DNA of 64,000 nucleotides, from the NCBI GenBank assembly GCA_001910725.1, contig MJGA01000001.1, positions 1,674,001-1,738,000 on the forward strand, written 5' to 3'. The DNA comes from Phanerodontia chrysosporium. Lineage: Eukaryota; Basidiomycota; Agaricomycetes; Polyporales; Phanerochaetaceae. The notes beneath the pieces are model-generated. The model did not search any database. It saw nothing but the letters and a program-made list of their open reading frames with translations, and was not told where the DNA came from. Positions 57,326 to 64,000 of the stretch are shown piece by piece (the first letter of the stretch is position 1; every line of letters starts with the position of its first letter). A program made the translations under genes and the position numbers.

Positions 57326-58286
57326 TTACTTTTGCAGAGCCTTCAGGATCTCCTTGCCGATCGGGCCTGCCGAGTTGGGGTTCTGGCCGGTGATGAGGTT
57401 GCCGTCGACGACGACCTTGGCAGCCCATGGCTCGGAGGCCTTGACGTACTTGCCGCCGAGCTCCTTGATCTTGTCCTCGAGGAGGAAGGGTACAGCCTGC
57501 AGCTACTGTTGGTGAATTGTCTCTCTAGGTCAACGGTCTTGACGTACCTTGACCTGGTCGACTGCGATCTCCTCAGCGTTCGAGAAGCCAGTCGCTTCGC
57601 GGCCCTTGAAGATGGACTCGCCCTTGGCGTCGACCGCACCGGCGAGGGCACTAACATTTGGAGTGTCAGCGGCACGTAAAACACGAGAGAAAGCGCATAA
57701 GGACGTACGCAGGCCGTGGCAGACAGCAGACGTGATCTTGCCCTGCTGGAAGAACGCGCTCGCGAGCTTCGCGTTCACGGGGTCCGACGCGAGGTCGATG
57801 ACGGGGCCGTGCCCGCCGACGTAGAAGACCGCGTCGTAGTCCTTCGCGTCGACGTCCGCGAGCTTCTTGGCGGCCGCGAGCTTGCCCTTGACGGTCTCGT
57901 CGTTCAGGAACTTGACGCTCTCCTCGTCCTGCTTGAAGTTCTGCGCAGCAGGGAGTGTTAGTAAGGGGCACTGCGGCGCGCTGGACAGGGGATGCGCACC
58001 TCCACGCTGCTCGGGTCAACAGGCGGGTTCGGCCCTGCGGCGCGGCAAAGTCGATCTCGCAGTGTGGGGCGAGGACTACATGAAGCGGTGAGTACACTAC
58101 GCGGAGAGGAACATGCGGCGAAAGCATACGCACTCCAGTATGGGTGAGCAGCCTCTGGGAGGTACCAGCCCTGCGCTCTGCAGTCAGCCTCCAGCGATCC
58201 CAGGATGCAAAGCGTGCACTCACAGTAGGGTGGCCGGTGAGGGACTTGTTGACGGAGGTGAAGACGAAGAGGACGCGAGGGGCCAT
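57326..58286 (-). CDS. DJ-1/PfpI family protein (Hsp31-like), one apparent frameshift
   Basis: The start ATG at 58286 opens MAPRVLFVFTSVNKSLTG; next exons carry GWYLPEAAHPY and APHCEIDFAAP. The catalytic elbow is clear: AVFYVGGHGPVIDLA then SAVCHGLALAGA with the nucleophile Cys. The C-terminal exon reads VVVDGNLITGQNPNSAGPIG and ends ILKALQK at 57326. This matches fungal Hsp31-type proteins (about 230-240 aa), known as glutathione-independent glyoxalases and stress chaperones. Near 58033-58035 one base appears to be missing, since the frame after FAAPQG must shift to read PNPPVDPSSVE. A TATATATA stretch at 58360-58369 sits upstream of the start. Confidence 0.9.
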
Positions 58287-59046
58287 GTCGTTGTGCGTGC
58301 TTGTGTGTGTTCAGGAGATGGGCTGTGCTGGGACTGGCTCGCACGGCAGGAGGGCCCCTTATATATATACCGGACGTGCCGGACCCCCTAGGAGATGTGA
58401 CGTCCTCGCGTCGCCAAAGCAGGATCAACCGTCTTCCGTCGGCGCAAGCCCGTGTGAGCTGTAATTGGCGTGTACGCGCGTTGCACAGAAAGCGCGTCCA
58501 CGATCGCGCGGGTGACTAAGGACGTCCGTGACTAAAACGCGCTCCCCAAAGGAGTTACACCTCCAGCCAACGCGCAGCAAATCATCGCGACTCGAGGGCA
58601 GCTCAGCGTAATGGCGTACACCTACCATGTGCAGTCCACCCCCGGCCCACGCCCAACAATGCCGAGGGGGGAAGCTGCTAGAAGGTGCTGGTTTGTAACA
58701 TGCAACTGTGTGCTCGGAAGACGCCTATGCAACCAGAGGTGGACGCCGCGATACCACATGCTACCGGATGACCACATGCAATATTGTCCTCGCTGACCAC
58801 GGGTCGTTTCACTGAGCCAAGGATATTGCCAGAGTCCGTGCCGTGAGAGTCCTCGAGAAACGCGACAGTCATCTAAGCGCCCAATTAACCTTTAGATAAC
58901 CACGTGTATATGCGGGAGGTATCAGTGCTCGATCAAGATCTCACCCGCACACTGTCTCGCTTCGAGGTCCTCCGCTCACGACCACCGTTCACGACCGTTC
59001 ACGACCCCATTCACGCCCACAGGATATCCACGCACGACGCACAGCC
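58287..59046. promoter_or_regulatory. Divergent promoter region, DJ-1-like / MOB1
   Basis: Contains the TATA-like run at 58360-58369 on the DJ-1-like side. No further element recognised. Confidence 0.45.
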
Positions 59047-60150
59047 ATGTCTGCATTCTTTGGCCTGCAAGTATCCGCTTATGTGTGCGTTCGTCCGCCT
59101 GCTGACGTCGATCGCGCCGCATCTGCAGTGGCAAGACGCGCACCTTCAAGCCGCGCAGAGACGTCCCGGAGGGCACGAAGCAGTACCAGCTCCGCAAGTA
59201 CGCTGAGGCGACGCTCGTGAGTGCCTGTCCCGCGGGAAACGCTGGCGCATGCCCGCCGATGCACGGCTCATTGCGCGAGCGCAGGGCTCCGGCAACTTGA
59301 GGAAGGCTGTGCAGCTCCCGGAGGGCGAGGATCTGAACGAGTGGCTTGCGGTACATGGCGAGTACACAGCGGTTGTGCCAGTATATTGTTGTTGATGCTG
59401 TTCGCATTGTCCAGTCGTGGACTTTTTCAACCACCTGAACATGCTTTATGGAACTATCACCGAGTTCTGTACTCCCAATGAGGTACGTTCAGCCTTTTGC
59501 TAGCATTCAAGTCTTTATCCGATAACCGTGATACAAAGTGTCCTATCATGTCTGCTGGTCCACGGTTAGTGCTTTCCCCTTCACGACAAGGCATAAGCTG
59601 AGCAGACCGATAGATATGAATATCTCTGGGAAGATGGCGTCAAGTACAAGAAACCGACAAAGCTTCCAGCTCCTGAATATGTTGATGCCCTCATGAATTG
59701 GGCCAGGGACTCCTGGATAACGAGGAAATTTTTCCAAACAAGATCGGTGAGTGTCGAAGAATTGGTCTGCGGAATGAAAGTCTAATCATGTGCAAAGGTG
59801 TACCATTCCCCAAGAACTTCAGGGACACGATTAGGACCCTTTTCCGGAGGCTGTTCCGCGTCTACGCACACCTCTACAGCAATCACTTTGACCACATATG
59901 CGCGCTGGGAATCGAGGGTATGTCTTGGGCGTCCCGTCTGTGTGGTGAATGTTGACGATCGTGGCGCGCAGCTCACATGAACACGAGTTACCGCCACTTC
60001 TTCCTCTTCATTAATGAGGTGAGAAGCCGTGATCTTGGCACGTCAACAGAGAACTGAACTTTCGCATAGTTCGATCTCGTAGAAAAGAAAGAACTGGCGC
60101 CTTTGGACGAGCTGAACGTTGCGATTCTCGCGGAAGACAAGTCTAGATGA
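59047..60150 (+). CDS. MOB1: MOB kinase activator 1 (one apparent frameshift)
   Basis: Many short exons. The first exon encodes [13 protein letters not shown]; then [75 protein letters not shown] with [14 protein letters not shown], and [15 protein letters not shown] then [34 protein letters not shown] and [11 protein letters not shown]. The zinc site (CTPNECP...H...H) of the Mob family is intact. Mob1 activates NDR/LATS kinases (Dbf2/Sid2) in mitotic exit, septation and morphogenesis. Around 59711-59713 one base seems to be missing (WARDS then [12 protein letters not shown]). The intron at 59358-59414 has a GC donor. Confidence 0.94.
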
Positions 60151-60808
60151 CGGAGTGCATACCCCCACGATATACCCCCACTGCTGTTCGCTGTACTCAT
60201 CGCCGTAATTGACGTTCTTGGCCTCGAACCTTCGTTGCTGTTCGCAGGGGAGCGTGCGCGTGCAGTGAGCTCCACCTGTGTGGCTCGCGCGATGAGCGGG
60301 TGATGAGAGAACAGTTGGTCCGCGGTCAGACATGTCGGTATTGGCTGTGCGAAGGGTCTGGACAGTTCCCGGGTCGCCACTGCACGCGTCGGACACATCG
60401 CGTGTGTCGGCAGCAGAACACGGCGGAACGGTCGCGGGAGGACAAACGCGGCCGCGGCCGAGCTTCGGCCTCGAAACAGGCCGGAAGCACTCCGGAATAG
60501 GAAACTGGTGGAGGACCTATCGTCCTGAAGCAGCTCGCCGTTGACGTTCAGATCTCCGTCGCCACCACCATGTCCACCACCTATAAAGCACACCCGTTCC
60601 TCTGTCTCCCCGCCTTCCTCTGAGCCGTCGTCTCGTCCGCCCGCCTCTCCAGTCCACGCTCGCGAGTCGCCGGCGGTGAACAGCCCTGCGTCTCGCCAAA
60701 CGAAACCTTAAAGCGTGCCACGCCGTCGCGTCTGTCCCACGCCTCGCTGCCCTCGTCCTTTCCCCACGACGCCTCCCCTGAGCTCATCGCTGACGCAACT
60801 CCTCCAAC
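60151..60808. promoter_or_regulatory. BTB gene promoter and leader
   Basis: Tandem spacing of 658 bp. TATAAA occurs at 60582-60587, about 220 bp before the BTB start, so a long 5' leader is possible. Confidence 0.45.
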
Positions 60809-62028
60809 ATGGAGTCGCCTGAATGGCTTCAGTTTGTGGCGGAGCCCTTCGCGGGCGCATCTGCAGGCGCACAGCTCCCTGCGCCGGACTCAGCGAAGCC
60901 CGTCCATGAGAAGTCCGTCGCCCCGATGCCCCTGGCCACGCGCACAGCGACCCCGATCCCCACGCCGCCGGTGCGTCGAGCTCTCTTCCCGTTTGCATGC
61001 ATACACTGACCTCTGCCGCTCCAGGACTCCAACGCCGGCTCGCCTGTCGACGAACAAGACGATCCTACTATCGTATCTGTCTCCACGACGTTCTTCCCTG
61101 GCGCGAACCTGCACCCCTCCGCACCCGACGTTGTCCTCATCTCGGCTGACACAGTCTTCTTCTACACGCACTCCGCCGTGCTCCTGCGCGAGTCGTCCAA
61201 CAGGTTCAACTCGCTCTTGCCGCCCATCTCAGATGAAGACCGCGAGCGAGGCAGAAGCACCGTCGGGCCCGTCGTCGCCATTCCTGAGACCTCTGCTGTG
61301 ATCAACGTCGTATTGCATACATTGTACAACATGTCTTGCCTGAACTACTCTCCGTCGAACGAGACGCTAGTCGAGGCCGTCGATGCACTTGCGCGTTACG
61401 GCGCCGACCTGAAGAAGCTCCTCGCACCAGGCACACCTTTGTTCCAGCATATCCTCGGGCGCGCGCCGACAGCCGCTGTCGACTTTTACGCGACAGCGGG
61501 GCACTACGACCTTTGGCAGCTTGCGGTCGCTGTGTCGCCGTACATGCTCAGCTACCCGCTCGCAGAACTTGATGATCGCCACGTCGAGCGCATGGGCTCG
61601 CTGTATCTCAAGAAGCTATTCTTCCTGCACCTCGGACGCGTCGATGCGCTCAAGCGCCTCCTGCTGCCTCCACCGCAGGGCCATCCCGCGACGGTCGAGT
61701 GTGACTTCGTCGACCAGAAGAAGCTGACGAGGGCGTGGGCGCTGGCGTCCGCGTACCTCGCCTGGGACGCCCGACCTGGTATGTCCGTCTATGCGCAGAT
61801 TCCTGCACAGTTCTGACCTCGGTCCAATACCAGACTTGTCAACCACTGCTATGGAAGTCGCACTGCGGCCCTTGGGCGATCATCTGACGTGCCATATCTG
61901 CAAGGCTTCGCTCTATGAGCGTATCAAGGTTCTTCTCGTCCAGTGGGCACTGGTCAAGGTAATGCAGAGCGTGTCGGCTGCTTTTCGCATGAGGCTGACC
62001 TTCCTCCGCTACGCAGAGAACTATATAA
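60809..62028 (+). CDS. BTB/POZ domain protein
   Basis: Four exons from ATG 60809 (MESPEWLQFVAEPFAG) to TAA 62026-62028; the last coding exon is KRTI and stop after a 64-nt intron. The central region shows a BTB fold of the Agaricomycete kind: PDVVLISADTVFFYTHSAVLLRE split as core strands, then VVAIPETSAVINVVLHTLYN and ETLVEAVDALARYGADLKK. The C-terminal half is helical (YDLWQLAVAVSPYML, GSLYLKKLFFLHLGRV, then HLTCHICKASLYERIK). Such proteins are expanded in mushrooms and often act in protein-protein contacts or as cullin-3 adaptors. The specific role is unknown. Confidence 0.82.
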
Positions 62029-63185
62029 ATGCGCCTCCTCCATTGCGTTCACCGACACCCGCCGGCTTCCTGTCGGGGGTCTTCAGCATACACCCTGGAC
62101 TCGCTTTCGGATCACGTTGTATTTTTACCGGCATTCTGGCTCTCTGTACGCTATTTTCTGTTTCTGTGCAAAGTTTCCTCACTGTCCTGTCGTTGCAATC
62201 GCTCTCCGTCTCGCACCTCTCTCTGTCTCGCACTTCCTTTCTGTCTCGCATTTCATCTGCATGGACTGTGTACCAATACATTTAGATAAGGGGTCGCTCT
62301 ACACGTAAAAGCTGTTCCATCAGCGCCCAATCGTCATTAATACGACCGACGTATCGCAGAATTGTCGCAGAGCTCGCAGCTCAATAGCGTGAAAGGTGTC
62401 CGGACTCGGGCATGGGATTGCTGGGAAAGCGCACTCCGAAAGCATAATAGCGGTAATCACGGCTTAGGCATCCGGATGTGCTTCATAGCGTGCGGCTTGG
62501 TGTAGGCATGTCCGATGTCGCGTACACAGACCCGAGGGGATGGCGGGATGGCGGTGGCAGAGGCGGAACGCGCGCGATCACGGGATGGGACCCCGGAATA
62601 CCCTCCAGTGGCCAGTGCACGGGGTCACACCGACATGATGACCGTGCTCGACGTCTCTGCAGCGCAAGCTTCACGCCTCATTCCAACGTCCAGGGTAAAG
62701 CGTCGCTGCATGCCTCACAGACCACACAGAACAATATTGCCGCGAGCTCAGCTCCCACACTGCAGGCGCCTAGACACGCATGACCGCCGTCTGCACACAG
62801 CGTTCGTTGCAGATCTTCGACGGAGCTGACAGCGCCTCGGACAGCGTGGCGGGCGCGGCCAGACCCAGGCGTGTCGGGGAGCCGGGGCCCGTCGGTACGC
62901 GTCAGAAGGCTGGGATCTGCCCGACGTGTCACGATCCGCCCGGCACCCGGTCCGGCGCGCCCGAACGGTAGGGTTTGATACTGGCTGGCCATGCGCCTGC
63001 CTCGCCCTGCTCCCCAAGTTTCTTACGTCCGAACCGCCATCTCGTGGCTGCGTCGTGGTGCGCGTGATGTGCGAGTCTTTGGCTTTGCTTTGCTGTTGGC
63101 TGACGAGTGTTCAGTAGATTTTTTGGGGGACATCTAGGCCGGATATTCTACGTTTGGTCTGCATTGCATAACTTGGGTGCACGCT
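62029..63185. other. Intergenic upstream of flavocytochrome b2-like gene
   Basis: 1.16 kb, with no supported gene. The first 250 bases are T/C-rich with repeated CTCTC-type sequence (62120-62250). The right part is GC-rich. Confidence 0.45.
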
Positions 63186-64000
63186 ATGCTTGCGAGGATG
63201 ACGCTTGCGAGGCAGGCGCGCAGGACGCTCAGCGCGGGCATACGTGGCAGCGTACGCGCCGAGTCGACGAAAGCGGCACGCAAGCCTGCGACGAGCCTGC
63301 TTGCCGCGACGCTCGCGACCACAGGTGCACTCGCTGCGGGATACGTGCGTCCGCTCCGCGCCGTTTCTCAAACATTGCTCTGACTCATGCTGCACAGCTC
63401 ACATACACGTACGCACGCCCGATCGCGCTCGACAACGACGCTGCCGCGGCCGCGGCGCGGAAGGGCGTGCCGGGCGCAAGCGGCGACGCGCCGCGGTATA
63501 TCTCCTACCAGGAGGTGCAGCGGCACAACACGCGCGAGAGCTGCTGGGTCGTCATCGACGGGCAGGTGTACGACGCGACGAGCGTGCTCGCGTGGCATCC
63601 CGCCGGCGCCGAGGTCATCCTGCGCCTCGCGGGGCAGGACGCGACGTGAGTGCTGTTTCGGCCTGCTGGCTGCATGCCATGACGGGTTCTCGCGTATGCT
63701 GACTGAGGAGGGCTGTGCTGTGCAGGAAGGCCTTCGTGCCAATCCACCCGCCAAACGTGCTCTCGCACCTCCCACCCGAGGCGCACCTGGGACCAGTGGA
63801 CCCCGAAACGCTCCCCGCGGACGCGTTCAGCGCGACAGAGGAGGAGCTCCGCATTGCGCGGGCGCGCGCGGAGCTTCCAGACCCCGGCGCCGCCCTCAAT
63901 CTGTACGACATTGAGGTGTGTGCCGTTGCAAGATGCAATGTGAAACGTGTGGCGCGGCTAACCGCAGCTGACAGGAATACGCGCAGAAGGTGCTCACGCA
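63186..64000 (+). CDS. CYB2: Flavocytochrome b2 / L-lactate dehydrogenase-like (5' part only)
   Basis: The start ATG at 63186 opens an Arg/Ala/Thr-rich leader without acidic residues (MLARMTLARQARRTLSAG), a likely mitochondrial presequence, followed by a hydrophobic segment SLLAATLATTGALAAGY, as in intermembrane-space sorting signals. A cytochrome b5 domain follows: YISYQEVQRHNTRESCWVVI, YDATSVLAWHPAGAEVILRL, and VPIHPPNVLSHLPPEAHLGP with the second haem His. The linker ends GAALNLYDIEEYAQKVLT, the start of the FMN-dependent alpha-hydroxyacid dehydrogenase domain, which lies outside the window. The usual HPGG haem loop is HPAG here. Three introns are visible, the last ending just before EYAQKVLT. 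Confidence 0.86.

Noticed and set aside
1..64000. CRISPR arrays, bacterial operons, prophage or rRNA genes
   Set aside because: None seen; intron-rich fungal genes occur across the window. I also looked for tRNA T-loop and anticodon patterns by eye and found none convincing, although a covariance-model search would be needed to be certain.

Overview
The window is a piece of a filamentous basidiomycete nuclear genome, most likely a wood- or litter-inhabiting Agaricomycete (Polyporales is my guess from general character, not a proven placement). Support: GC-rich DNA, genes split by many 45-80 nt introns with GTNNGY donors and CTNAC branch points, very short intergenic gaps, and typical Agaricomycete families (NACHT-WD40 STAND protein, TPR-CHAT protein, GH79 with a GPI tail, secreted GtaA-type glutaminase, MATA_HMG protein, short metallothioneins).

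Layout. 1-26.8 kb: a coiled-coil protein running off the left edge (-), a 1240-aa FG nucleoporin with a predicted N-terminal membrane anchor (-), cytochrome b5 (+), OMP decarboxylase URA3 (-), pseudouridine synthase PUS7 with RGG boxes (+), a NACHT-WD40 STAND protein (-), a ferric reductase (-), nucleolar RRM protein NOP13 (+), ribosome-rescue factor DOM34/Pelota (-) and the phosducin-like thioredoxin-fold protein PLP1/TXNDC9 (+). 26.8-35.1 kb: TPR-CHAT protein (-), CPD photolyase (-), cytochrome P450 (-). 35.1-49.6 kb is gene-poor and accessory: secreted glutaminase (+), a dispersed set of two or three metallothionein-like genes, and a secreted GPI-anchored GH79 glycosidase (-). 49.6-64 kb is dense housekeeping DNA again: LSM3 (-) and U1C (+) head to head, SUA5 (+), an HMG-box protein (+), the DEAD-box helicase DBP8 (+), a DJ-1/PfpI (HSP31-like) protein (-), MOB1 (+), a BTB protein (+) and the start of a flavocytochrome b2 gene (+) that runs off the right edge.

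Functional themes are RNA processing and translation quality control (PUS7, NOP13, LSM3, U1C, DBP8, DOM34, SUA5), redox/haem/iron biology (CYB5, ferric reductase, P450, CYB2, DJ-1), metal buffering (metallothioneins) and candidate fungal innate-immunity or cell-death genes (NACHT-WD40 and TPR-CHAT, about 10 kb apart).

About ten otherwise well-conserved genes appear to lack exactly one base each, always a -1 shift and often at a short homopolymer. I read this as systematic assembly or base-calling error rather than as pseudogenes, so frames at those sites should be treated with care. Exon boundaries were placed by eye from splice consensus and reading-frame continuity; they are predictions.
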